18,362 bases of DNA from an uncultured Lachnospiraceae bacterium (lineage in GTDB: Bacteria; Bacillota_A; Clostridia; Lachnospirales; Lachnospiraceae). Shown here one piece after another: positions 1 to 6,619 of this stretch. The DNA lies in assembly GCA_902767195.1 (NCBI GenBank), contig CACXGS010000431.1, forward strand, positions 1 to 18,362. Reading direction: 5' to 3'. How positions within the stretch are numbered: the first letter of the stretch is position 1; each line of letters begins with the position of its first letter. The notes beneath the pieces are model-generated. The model saw only the letters and a list, made by a program, of their open reading frames with translations, had not been told where the DNA came from and ran no database searches. The translations under genes were made by a program, and so were the position numbers.

Positions 1-54
1 AATGTTTATCGGTTGAAATAATTTTTGATAAGATTTACCTACTATCAGATTATA

Positions 55-85
55 GAAAAAGGCGGCCCAGTGAGCCGCCTTTTTT
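55..85. terminator. Bidirectional intrinsic terminator
   Basis: A 6-bp perfect stem (GGCGGC at 61-66, GCCGCC at 74-79) with a 7-nt loop is flanked by an A run on the left (56-60) and a T run on the right (80-85). Read on the minus strand it sits 16 bases after the stop of the tannase-like gene, so it ends that transcript. Read on the plus strand it could end a gene lying left of the window. Bases 1-54 have stops in all forward frames and nothing else that I recognise. Confidence 0.85.
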
Positions 86-100
86 AATGAATACAATTCT

Positions 101-1687
101 CTATTTTACGAATGCCTTCCTGCAGGTCTGCTGATAATCCCAATGCTTAAAGGACGGGACCGTATCATCATAGACAGACCGGTCGTTCCTGAAATCATAC
201 CGGGTTGTGGGCAGAATATCGGGAGCCCGGCCTTCTTCCACCCACCGGGTCAGGGCTTTCATGCCTTCCGCGCAGGATACCGCAGCCCCGCTCCAGTCCA
301 GAATGGAATGGCCAGCCATAGAGGGCATAAACATGCGGATGGTCTGATTCATGATCTTTTCAGACGGGAAATGATCCATCATATCCCGGTAATAGTCGAT
401 GGCTGCCTTGAAGGGCACGACACAGTCACCGGTTCCCTGGGTGATCAGGAGTTTGCCGCCGTGGGCGGCATAGGCGGTGAAGTCGCTGTCGTTAAAGTCA
501 TAGCGGATAAATGCCTTGCGGAAATCCGTATAGATCTGTTCATAATCATCGTAAGAAAGAGAGCGGACATCCAGATGAGGATTCATAGTGAACCACTTAA
601 GCATCTGTTCGGCGATTGGCATGAGGCCCAGCAGGCCGTCATCCTTGCGCTTGAGGTAGCCGTACATCTGATTATCTGTTGCAAGAGGCCACTGCCTGAT
701 GGCAGGTCCGAACCCGTAAGCCATCCGCTTGCCGTCTTTTGTGAAAGGGCCGTCCCATGTCTTAACCATGACCTCCAGGTCACGACGGGTGATGGGGCCG
801 TCCGGAGTCTCAAGATTCAGGAGGGAGTGGATGAAATCCATCCATATGATCTCTCTGCTGTCAAAAGGAAGATCCTTCTTGGCAGGATCTGCTGTTGCCA
901 GGTCGAATGCAGCCTGGTACTTGGAGACCGGAACTACATGCTTCTCGTTGGCCTCCACGATGGGAGCCCACAGGCAGGCAAACTGAAGATCAAGATAGTT
1001 AATGGCCGGTCCGTCCGCCCATACACCGTCATAATCTTCCGGGAAGAAAGCCGCTTCCGTGATAACCTGTCTGCCGCCGCCGGAAGTTCCGTGCATGTAG
1101 CTGGCAATAATATCCTGACCGTAAAGAGTGGAAGTCAGGAGCTTGCCGATGACAGTCATCTCGTGGAGTGTGGTAAATGCCCAGGCTTCAATCTGGTCAC
1201 ACTCCAGAATTCCATCATCATCAAAACCCCAGGTACAATCCAGGCGGATGCCTGTATTGTTGTCAGCTACTGCGCAGGCGTAACCGTTCTTCAGAGCCAT
1301 GGGCCAGGAGATGACATTAAAGGTTACTGAAGTATACCAGTCCACCTCATTGTTGGTCCCCGCGCCGGCAATCCCCATAAATCGGCCGTTCCAGCTGGCG
1401 GGAAGATAGACCCGAAGGGTTCCCGTATGCTTTGCGGCCACCTTCTGATCCATACGGATCAGGTAAAAATCTCCGATATTGTCAAGAGTCGTCTTCTCCG
1501 GCTCGGAGTAAGTACCGGCAGGATAGAATTCGACGCTTCTAAGAGCGACATTGGGGAAATCCGACAAGAGAGGGCGGACAGTCTCCTCAGTGCAGCTGCC
1601 CTTTAAGACAGCACTCATATCAGAAAATGTATGGTCATCCATCCAGTGATAGAGAGGATGTTCAAACCATCTTGTAATCGTATTCAT
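101..1687 (-). CDS. Tannase/feruloyl esterase family alpha/beta hydrolase (cytoplasmic)
   Basis: A 528-residue protein of the tannase and feruloyl esterase family (PF07519), which hydrolyses ester bonds of plant phenolics such as galloyl or feruloyl esters. Seen: the N-terminal LPASWNGRFMGIAGAG block (residues about 95-110), the nucleophile elbow HGTSGGGRQ with Ser202, a GTGD block giving Asp421, and AGHS giving His460. These fit the Ser-Asp-His triad of the family in order and spacing. In the known enzymes the Ser is preceded and the His followed by cysteines that form a disulfide (CS-D-HC); here they are Thr201 and Ser461. There is no signal peptide, so it should act in the cytoplasm on imported esters. 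The start is the second in-frame ATG (1687), with GGAG 9 bases upstream; the ATG at 1702 has no ribosome site. No transporter or phenolic-acid gene lies next to it, so the substrate is unknown. Confidence 0.85.
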   Translation of the reverse strand: MNTITRWFEHPLYHWMDDHTFSDMSAVLKGSCTEETVRPLLSDFPNVALRSVEFYPAGTYSEPEKTTLDNIGDFYLIRMDQKVAAKHTGTLRVYLPASWNGRFMGIAGAGTNNEVDWYTSVTFNVISWPMALKNGYACAVADNNTGIRLDCTWGFDDDGILECDQIEAWAFTTLHEMTVIGKLLTSTLYGQDIIASYMHGTSGGGRQVITEAAFFPEDYDGVWADGPAINYLDLQFACLWAPIVEANEKHVVPVSKYQAAFDLATADPAKKDLPFDSREIIWMDFIHSLLNLETPDGPITRRDLEVMVKTWDGPFTKDGKRMAYGFGPAIRQWPLATDNQMYGYLKRKDDGLLGLMPIAEQMLKWFTMNPHLDVRSLSYDDYEQIYTDFRKAFIRYDFNDSDFTAYAAHGGKLLITQGTGDCVVPFKAAIDYYRDMMDHFPSEKIMNQTIRMFMPSMAGHSILDWSGAAVSCAEGMKALTRWVEEGRAPDILPTTRYDFRNDRSVYDDTVPSFKHWDYQQTCRKAFVK

Positions 1688-1732
1688 TGTAATACACTCC
1701 ATGGAAAAAAGGTTCGTTCATTCTTCATTTAT

Positions 1733-1761
1733 ATAATAGCATCATTTTGTCAGGGATACAA
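1733..1761 (-). promoter_or_regulatory. Possible promoter of the tannase-like gene
   Basis: On the minus strand, TATTAT (1738-1733) lies 17 bases after TTGTAT (1761-1756), about 45 bases before the chosen start codon. The -10 is good but the -35 matches only the TTG, so this is a weak call. Confidence 0.35.
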
Positions 1762-1806
1762 TGGAATTCGGGAGCGCTTTTTAAGGTCTGTTTTCCATAC
1801 ATCCCT

Positions 1807-2508
1807 TTACTTTTTCTTTATCTTCAGGCTATAGTCATTGGACCGATATTTATATGGCTTCATCTGGATATATAGTTTCTGGCCCTTTTTCATTCTTTTC
1901 TTAAGAACCGTTGAATTGCGTATTCCGTCTTTGTAAGTAAGATATTTATTTCCCAGATAGAATTCTGCACCCAGATCATATGTTTTTGAGAAGTCATAAA
2001 TCTTCATATGAACCGTATAGGTACCATTTTTTGGGGCGGTAAATACATGCCAGTCCGGATCTCTCCCCCCCAGGAGTCCATAACAGCGGATACCGGTTCT
2101 GAGCTTGTCTGCATGTTTTTTATCGTTATTGTCCTCCTTCTCAAAGTGGGAGAGAGGTATAACCCGAATTCGAACTTTATATTTGCTTCCACCTTTTTTT
2201 CTCATGGTAATTCTAAGGTGTGCAGACTTTTTGATCTTAGTGTCGAAGAGGTTTAGTCTGTCAACATACCAATCCAGCATATCATTGCTTTTTCCATTGA
2301 TATAAAGCTTTCCTTCACTGACACCTTCGATAATCAGATAACCACTGCAGGGCATCTTCATGCTCAGGTTTATGGTTCCGTCAGACGGCATCCTTCCACG
2401 ATAAAAGCGATTGGCTTTGATTGTCTTTGCCTGTGCAGGACAACTGATGAAAAAACCAAATATTAATGCAGCAACAAACGGAAGAAGAAGATTATTTATT
2501 GTTTTCAT
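1807..2508 (-). CDS. Secreted protein with C-terminal PPC-like beta domain, function unknown
   Basis: A 233-residue protein with a clear Sec signal peptide: basic MK start, hydrophobic core about residues 6-22, and AQA before a likely cleavage at 27/28. The mature protein is rich in Lys, Tyr and Gly. Residues about 28-120 look like one beta-rich domain. Residues about 124-233 resemble the bacterial pre-peptidase C-terminal (PPC) fold: an acidic EKEDNND opening, then GGRDPDWHVFTAPKNGTYTV and a closing KKGQKLYIQM ... YSLKIK strand pair. PPC domains usually sit beside a secreted peptidase or other enzyme; here no catalytic domain is present, so a binding or surface role is only an inference. AAAGGAG sits 5 bases before the ATG. 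It lies upstream of, and in the same direction as, the tannase-like gene, separated by 119 bases. Confidence 0.75.
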   Translation of the reverse strand: MKTINNLLLPFVAALIFGFFISCPAQAKTIKANRFYRGRMPSDGTINLSMKMPCSGYLIIEGVSEGKLYINGKSNDMLDWYVDRLNLFDTKIKKSAHLRITMRKKGGSKYKVRIRVIPLSHFEKEDNNDKKHADKLRTGIRCYGLLGGRDPDWHVFTAPKNGTYTVHMKIYDFSKTYDLGAEFYLGNKYLTYKDGIRNSTVLKKRMKKGQKLYIQMKPYKYRSNDYSLKIKKK

Positions 2509-2550
2509 AACAGCTCCTTTCTAAGCATCTTCTATGATAGTGACAGCTTA

Positions 2551-2579
2551 ATTATAGCACATTTTCTCCTCGGTCTGTA
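2551..2579 (-). promoter_or_regulatory. Promoter of the secreted PPC-like protein gene
   Basis: On the minus strand a perfect TATAAT (2556-2551) lies 17 bases after TACAGA (2579-2574), about 40 bases before the start codon. The -35 matches three of six positions. Confidence 0.5.
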
Positions 2580-2656
2580 TTTTAAAACCCTGCACAGATA
2601 TCCGTACAATTCCAGTATCTTTTTCTACTGTAAATGGTAACAAAAGCAAAAGACTC

Positions 2657-2685
2657 TTGAGTTTGACCGACAAAAATGTTACAAT
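2657..2685 (+). promoter_or_regulatory. Sigma-A-type promoter of tRNA-Leu (and probably rsmH)
   Basis: TTGAGT (2657-2662) and TACAAT (2680-2685) are separated by exactly 17 bases. The predicted start of transcription, about 2692, is 21 bases before the tRNA. No other promoter is visible before rsmH. Confidence 0.7.
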
Positions 2686-2712
2686 CTTAAAGCGGATTCA
2701 AAATCAGCATAG

Positions 2713-2794
2713 GCGGACATGGCGGAACTGGCAGACGCGCCAGACTTAGGATCTGGTGTCTTACGACGTGGGGGTTCGAGTCCCTTTGTCCGCA
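2713..2794 (+). tRNA. tRNA-Leu(UAG)
   Basis: An 82-base class II tRNA. The acceptor arms are GCGGACA and TGTCCGC with discriminator A2794. The anticodon stem is CCAGA/TCTGG around the loop CTTAGGA, which places the anticodon TAG (reads CUA and related CUN leucine codons). A long variable arm follows and then a T arm with TTCGAGT. The 3' CCA is not encoded (the next bases are CTT), so it must be added by the CCA-adding enzyme. Confidence 0.95.
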
Positions 2795-2801
2795 CTTACT
2801 A

Positions 2802-2842
2802 CCCTGAGAACCTCATTGATCAAGGCTCTCAGGGCTTTTTTT
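2802..2842 (+). terminator. Intrinsic terminator between tRNA-Leu and rsmH
   Basis: CCCTGAGA (2802-2809) pairs with TCTCAGGG (2827-2834), extended inside by CCT/AGG after a one-base mismatch, and is followed by seven T (2836-2842). It ends the tRNA transcript, yet the rsmH start is only 19 bases further on, so rsmH seems to depend on readthrough. Confidence 0.85.
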
Positions 2843-2861
2843 CGGGAAGGAACGTACTTTT

Positions 2862-3905
2862 ATGGAACAGAAACACAAGCGCCGGGTCAGATACTCCGGC
2901 AAATATCCCAGAAAGTTTGAAGAAAAATATAAAGAGCATAATCCGGACAAGTACGCGGATACTGTGGCTCACGTCATCGAAAAGGGGAGTACCCCTGCCG
3001 GCATGCACCTGTCTATCATGGTGGATGAGATTCTTGAATTTCTGGATATCCGGCCGGGAATGAAAGGGGTGGATGCGACCCTGGGCTACGGTGGGCATAC
3101 CACAAGAATGCTGGAGTGCCTCAAAGGACAGGGTCATATATACGCTCTGGATGTCGACCCGCTGGAGTCGGAGAAAACAAAAGCCCGGCTTAGGAAAGCC
3201 GGGTATGGGGAAGATATTCTGACCGTTCGCCTGATGAACTTCGCAGAAATTGACCGTCTTGCCGAGGAGGCGGGGCCGTTTGATTTTATTCTGGCAGATC
3301 TGGGGGTATCCTCCATGCAGATTGATAATCCGCAAAGAGGTTTCTCCTATAAGGTAGAGGGTCCTCTGGATCTTCGGATGAATCCTCTGTCCGGGGAGAG
3401 TGCCGCCGAGAGACTGCGCACTATCACCGAGGATGAATTCGCCGGGATGCTCATGGATAATTCTGACGAGCCCTATGCTGAGGAAATCGCCAGTCAGGTC
3501 TTTTCTTCTATGAAGAGGGGGAAGGAGATTACCACGACTTCAGACCTGCGTTCACAGATCGAGGAAGCTTTGGCTTTCCTTCCTGCCCGGGAGAGAAAAG
3601 AAGCGGTGAAGAAATCCTGCCAGAGAGTCTTTCAGGCGCTGCGTATTGATGTCAACAGTGAGCTGGAGGCGCTCTTTGCTTTCCTTGATAAGCTGCCCGG
3701 TATCCTGGTGCCCGGAGGCAAAGCAGCCATTCTGACCTTCCACTCGGGGGAGGACAGGCTGGTGAAAAAAGCTTTCCAAAGGGGATATCGCAGCGGAGAC
3801 TATCAGGATATTGCAAAAGATGTGATCCGTCCCTCCAAGGAAGAATGCCGCCGGAATCCCAGAGCCAAGTCTACCAAGTTCCGCTGGGCAATCAGGGCAG
3901 AATAA
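2862..3905 (+). CDS. rsmH: 16S rRNA (cytosine(1402)-N(4))-methyltransferase, RsmH type 2
   Basis: A 347-residue SAM-dependent methyltransferase that N4-methylates C1402 in the decoding centre of 16S rRNA. Seen: motif I GVDATLGYGGHT (residues 69-80), LADLGVSSMQIDNPQRGFS, EGPLDLRMN, and the C-terminal TFHSGEDRLVK and NPRAKSTKFRWA blocks of the RsmH (MraW) family. The usual protein is near 310 residues; this one has about 45 extra basic/aromatic residues before the normal His49 start region. I know proteins of this longer type as a second RsmH in Lachnospiraceae, separate from the division-cluster copy. Consistent with that, no mraZ, ftsL or penicillin-binding protein gene is nearby. AAGGAA lies about 10 bases before the ATG. 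It ends inside the 3' end of the convergent barstar gene. Confidence 0.92.
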   Translation: MEQKHKRRVRYSGKYPRKFEEKYKEHNPDKYADTVAHVIEKGSTPAGMHLSIMVDEILEFLDIRPGMKGVDATLGYGGHTTRMLECLKGQGHIYALDVDPLESEKTKARLRKAGYGEDILTVRLMNFAEIDRLAEEAGPFDFILADLGVSSMQIDNPQRGFSYKVEGPLDLRMNPLSGESAAERLRTITEDEFAGMLMDNSDEPYAEEIASQVFSSMKRGKEITTTSDLRSQIEEALAFLPARERKEAVKKSCQRVFQALRIDVNSELEALFAFLDKLPGILVPGGKAAILTFHSGEDRLVKKAFQRGYRSGDYQDIAKDVIRPSKEECRRNPRAKSTKFRWAIRAE

Positions 3906-3918
3906 CCGTTGCCCCAGC
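3883..3918. repeat. Inverted repeat across the rsmH/barstar convergent overlap
   Basis: GCTGGGCAA (3883-3891) is the inverse of TTGCCCCAGC (3909-3918) except for one extra G, with 17 bases between. It spans both stop codons. Neither side has a T run, so it is not a typical intrinsic terminator, but no other terminator is present between these convergent genes. Confidence 0.5.
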
Positions 3919-4149
3919 ATCCTTTAGCATCCTGGTAAGCTGTTCGATGTAACAGCCTCCCAGGGATGCTTTCAATTCCCTCCTATTAATAAATTCTACT
4001 TCCAGATCAGCATCCTGTTCTGTCAGGATATCATAGAGAGCATCCAGGTTATAGCCGAAGTAGTCCGGCAGTTCCAGAACCTGTCCGATCTCATTATATA
4101 AGTGTTCTCTGCAGTGTATGCGCCGCCCGTCTATAATAACTCTCATCAT
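3892..4149 (-). CDS. Barstar-family ribonuclease inhibitor
   Basis: An 85-residue protein of the barstar family (PF01337), which binds and blocks guanyl-specific RNases in the cytoplasm. The hallmark helix LPDYFGYNLDALYD (residues 27-40) aligns with the barnase-binding helix of barstar. Tyr30, Asp36 and Asp40 correspond to barstar Tyr29, Asp35 and Asp39, and Trp38 is replaced by Tyr39. Asp39 of barstar plugs the RNase active site, so the key contact is kept. The ATG at 4149 overlaps the stop of the RNase gene by four bases (ATGA) with GGAG 7 bases upstream, which suggests translational coupling; a second ATG follows at once (4146). It is the immunity half of the pair. Its 3' end overlaps rsmH by 14 bases. 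Confidence 0.92.
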   Translation of the reverse strand: MMRVIIDGRRIHCREHLYNEIGQVLELPDYFGYNLDALYDILTEQDADLEVEFINRRELKASLGGCYIEQLTRMLKDAGATVILP

Positions 4150-4751
4150 TGATCATCTCCATATACGAATTCAAATGTCTCATAGTGATTCTCTGTATAA
4201 TATATATTACCGTCATCAGAGTAGATCAGTCTCTTCGGGCCTCTGCTCTTAGCTCCCAGGGTGTCGATATCGCATTCGTGATATGTCCGCCCTTTCACAA
4301 CCGGCAGATCCTTCTGGTAATTGCCGAAATAATCTCCTCCGATGCACTTGCCCGGTGCGTATGGATTCAGATTGCCTCCATGCCAGCCCAGCTTCCTGGC
4401 CTCTTTTTTTGTGATGAAATTATTCGGGAGACGGCCATACTGAATCAGATAATTGCTGACATCTTCTTTGCTGGTGTAGCTGCCGTTTTCATCAAGCTTC
4501 GAATCGTCCTCATCTTTCGAATATCCGTAGCCCGGCTTGTCAGTCTCCCCGGTATCCGTCCATCCGGATCCGGTATCTTCGGACTCCTTGTTCTTCTTAT
4601 AACAGGTGCAATTCTCACATCCGGATTTCGATCTGGATGAAGTATCACCGGTACCCGTCTGGGTATTCCCCCCGCATCCCGTGAGAAATGTCATGAGAAT
4701 AAGCAGGAAAACAGCCAGTGCCTTATATATCTTGCCTTTCCTTAATACCAT
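4146..4751 (-). CDS. Barnase-family guanyl-specific ribonuclease, lipoprotein
   Basis: A 201-residue secreted RNase. A lipoprotein signal ends in FLTGC with Cys26 as the lipidation site. A Cys-rich patch (Cys45, 48, 50) and an acidic, Gly/Ser/Thr-rich linker reach to about residue 92, and then a barnase domain (about 95-197) follows. By alignment with barnase from memory, the catalytic set is kept: Lys115 (barnase Lys27), Glu159 (Glu73), Arg170 (Arg83), Arg174 (Arg87) and His189 (His102). The guanine loop differs: barnase Arg59-Glu60 are Tyr145-Gln146. It should cleave RNA outside the membrane, either for nutrient RNA or against competitors; the sequence does not decide between these. GGAGG lies 8 bases before the ATG. 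It is co-transcribed with the barstar gene. Confidence 0.93.
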   Translation of the reverse strand: MVLRKGKIYKALAVFLLILMTFLTGCGGNTQTGTGDTSSRSKSGCENCTCYKKNKESEDTGSGWTDTGETDKPGYGYSKDEDDSKLDENGSYTSKEDVSNYLIQYGRLPNNFITKKEARKLGWHGGNLNPYAPGKCIGGDYFGNYQKDLPVVKGRTYHECDIDTLGAKSRGPKRLIYSDDGNIYYTENHYETFEFVYGDDQ

Positions 4752-4791
4752 AATAATTCCTCCCTTATGATAGTTGAATCATGATGTCATC

Positions 4792-4820
4792 ATTATATCA
4801 CCCGGGAAAAAGACTGTAAA
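4792..4820 (-). promoter_or_regulatory. Promoter of the RNase-barstar operon
   Basis: On the minus strand TTTACA (4820-4815) and a perfect TATAAT (4797-4792) are 17 bases apart, about 40 bases before the RNase start codon. It diverges from the promoter at 4844-4872. Confidence 0.75.
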
Positions 4821-4843
4821 GAATGAGAATTGGAAAAAAATGG

Positions 4844-4872
4844 TTGAAAAAACAATTAATAACTGGTAAAAT
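4844..4872 (+). promoter_or_regulatory. Promoter of the DUF5688 gene
   Basis: TTGAAA (4844-4849) and TAAAAT (4867-4872) are 17 bases apart and place the transcript start near 4879, just before the ribosome site. A TATAAT at 4890-4895 is too close to the ribosome site and has no -35. Confidence 0.6.
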
Positions 4873-4915
4873 ATGGTAAATATGGAAATTATAATGAGGA
4901 GGAGATGGAGTGTTG

Positions 4916-5893
4916 ATGTCATATGATGATTTTCAGGAATATATTACAGAACATATTCTGGAGGGATGGATGCCGGAGGAGGATGTTGAACTGATGGTCC
5001 ATACGGTCACGAAGAACAACGGATACCGGCTCAGGTGTTTAAGTATCCGTCCCAGCCAGAAGGAGGAGATACCCCAGATGTTTCCGGTGATCTACCTGGA
5101 TTCTTATTATCAGCAGTACAGAAAGGGAGCTCCCCTGGATGACCTGATCATGGATATAAGAGAAAGCTATACCGCCGGCAGTATGGCAGGTCCTGACCAT
5201 CAGATTATGCCGGAAGATTATGAGCAGATCAGGGACCAGCTGGTTTTCCGTCTGGTGAATTATGAGAAGAACCGGGAGACTCTGGAGTCCTGTCCCCATG
5301 TCAGGATAGCGGATCTGGCCCTGACTTTCCGATGGATCGTGGATATCGAAGGAGCGAGGCTGGCCTCCGCTCTGGTGACAGATGAGATGTTCTCATGGTG
5401 GGGGATTTCCAGGGAGGAGCTTTTACAGGTGGCTGCAAGCAATACCAGTCGCCTGTTCCCGCCCAGGCTCCGTCTGCTGTCAGAGATGATCGGGGATTGC
5501 TGTGCCCGGGAGATGAGAGATTCGGAGGAAGGCCTGGCAGCGGAGGATTATGAGTCGGATTTTTTCAGTCCCGGGAACGGCAGGATTTGTGAGGACGGAA
5601 TTTCTGTTCTTACCAATGAAGTCGGTATTAACGGAGCTTCTGCCATGCTTTACGAGAATGTCCTGAAGGATTATGCCGGCAGGCTGGGGTCGGACATTTA
5701 TATTCTGCCGAGCAGTATCCATGAGGTTATCCTGGTCCCGGGCTATAAGGTGGAGGATACTGCCTGGCTTTACAGGATGGTATCGGAAGTGAACCGGAAC
5801 GTGGTCTCTTCTTATGATTATCTGTCGGATTCTGTCTACTTATATGACAGGGATAAGGACCAGATCCGCCTGGCGCAGCGGGGCAGGGTATAG
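4916..5893 (+). CDS. DUF5688 family protein, function unknown
   Basis: A 325-residue soluble protein with no signal peptide or membrane segment. The C-terminal pattern fits DUF5688, a family I know mainly from Lachnospiraceae, often in several copies: ISVLTNEVGINGASAMLYENVL, then DIYILPSSIHEVILVPG, then a closing MVSEVNRNVVSSYDYLSDSV stretch. No catalytic motif is recognisable. The region is divergent from the RNase operon and has its own promoter. The start is unsure: GTG (4910), TTG (4913) and ATG (4916) follow each other in frame. I chose ATG because GGAG at 4907-4910 is 5 bases before it, but AGGAGGAG at 4897-4904 would also suit GTG or TTG. No terminator is visible after it. Confidence 0.8.
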   Translation: MSYDDFQEYITEHILEGWMPEEDVELMVHTVTKNNGYRLRCLSIRPSQKEEIPQMFPVIYLDSYYQQYRKGAPLDDLIMDIRESYTAGSMAGPDHQIMPEDYEQIRDQLVFRLVNYEKNRETLESCPHVRIADLALTFRWIVDIEGARLASALVTDEMFSWWGISREELLQVAASNTSRLFPPRLRLLSEMIGDCCAREMRDSEEGLAAEDYESDFFSPGNGRICEDGISVLTNEVGINGASAMLYENVLKDYAGRLGSDIYILPSSIHEVILVPGYKVEDTAWLYRMVSEVNRNVVSSYDYLSDSVYLYDRDKDQIRLAQRGRV

Positions 5894-6015
5894 GAGGATA
5901 ATCTTTCCATGGTATTTCTTTCTGATCCGTGCTATCATCTGATTAATAGCGAAGGCTCTCCCCGCTTTCGAGGAGGAGGGCGTCTTAATCGGAATCGGAT
6001 GAGGAGAGACGGATC

Positions 6016-6618
6016 GTGAGAGTATATATGGTAAGACACGGCGAGACCATTTTGAATCAGAAAGGCTGCTATTACGGCACCAGCGATGTGGATCTGACGG
6101 ACAGGGGCATAGCCCAGGCAGAAGAACTGCAGAAGATTCTTAAAGGGATCACTTTTGATCAGGTCATAACCAGTCCTCTGATCAGAGCCCGTCGGACGGC
6201 TTCCCTTGTCACCGGCAGGGATATGGATGACATGATATCGGATCATCGCCTTGAAGAACAGCATTTCGGAATTTTTGAAGGGATGACATACCGTAAGCTT
6301 CAGGAGACTTATCCCGGGGAACTGGCTCTGTGGAACAGGGACTATATGAATTACCGTATTCCGGGAGGAGAGAGTTTTCTTGATGTAAGAAGAAGGATTG
6401 GGGATTACTGCAGAGAGCTGAGAGAACTTTCGGACAGGAAGGGGACGATCCTGCTGGCGGCCCACAAGGGGACTTTCGGTCATATGCTGGCAGAACTTCT
6501 CCATCTCCCGCCGGAGGGATACTGGCATTTTGTTTTTGAGCAGGGCTGTTACAGCTGTGTGGACCTGGAGGACGGGACCGTGATCATCCGGAAGCTGAAT
6601 ACAAGAGAGAGGATCTGA
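6016..6618 (+). CDS. Histidine phosphatase family protein (phosphoglycerate mutase-like)
   Basis: A 200-residue member of the histidine phosphatase superfamily, branch 1. Seen: VRHGET with the phospho-acceptor His8, the TSPLIRARRTA block (residues 52-62), the EEQHFGIFEGM block (80-90) that holds the acid/base Glu, and the second active-site His150 in AAHKGTFGHML. The usual residue after that second His is Gly; here it is Lys151. The closest known relatives by pattern are alpha-ribazole phosphatase (CobC)-like enzymes, but no cobalamin gene is nearby, so the substrate is not assignable. Translation starts at GTG with AGGAG 9 bases upstream. The stop is one base before the rarA ATG, which indicates one operon. 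A promoter is not obvious in 5894-6015. Confidence 0.85.
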   Translation: MRVYMVRHGETILNQKGCYYGTSDVDLTDRGIAQAEELQKILKGITFDQVITSPLIRARRTASLVTGRDMDDMISDHRLEEQHFGIFEGMTYRKLQETYPGELALWNRDYMNYRIPGGESFLDVRRRIGDYCRELRELSDRKGTILLAAHKGTFGHMLAELLHLPPEGYWHFVFEQGCYSCVDLEDGTVIIRKLNTRERI

Positions 6619-6619
6619 G

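Noticed and set aside
143..1330. Long forward open frame opposite the tannase-like gene
   Set aside because: It is antisense to a gene with clear family motifs and has no protein-like pattern or ribosome site.
4890..4895. TATAAT just before the DUF5688 gene
   Set aside because: It has no -35 at the right distance and would start transcription inside the ribosome site; the TTGAAA/TAAAAT pair upstream fits better.
5931..5950. GCTAT/ATAGC hairpin after the DUF5688 gene
   Set aside because: Only five pairs with a 10-base loop and no T run, so not a convincing terminator.
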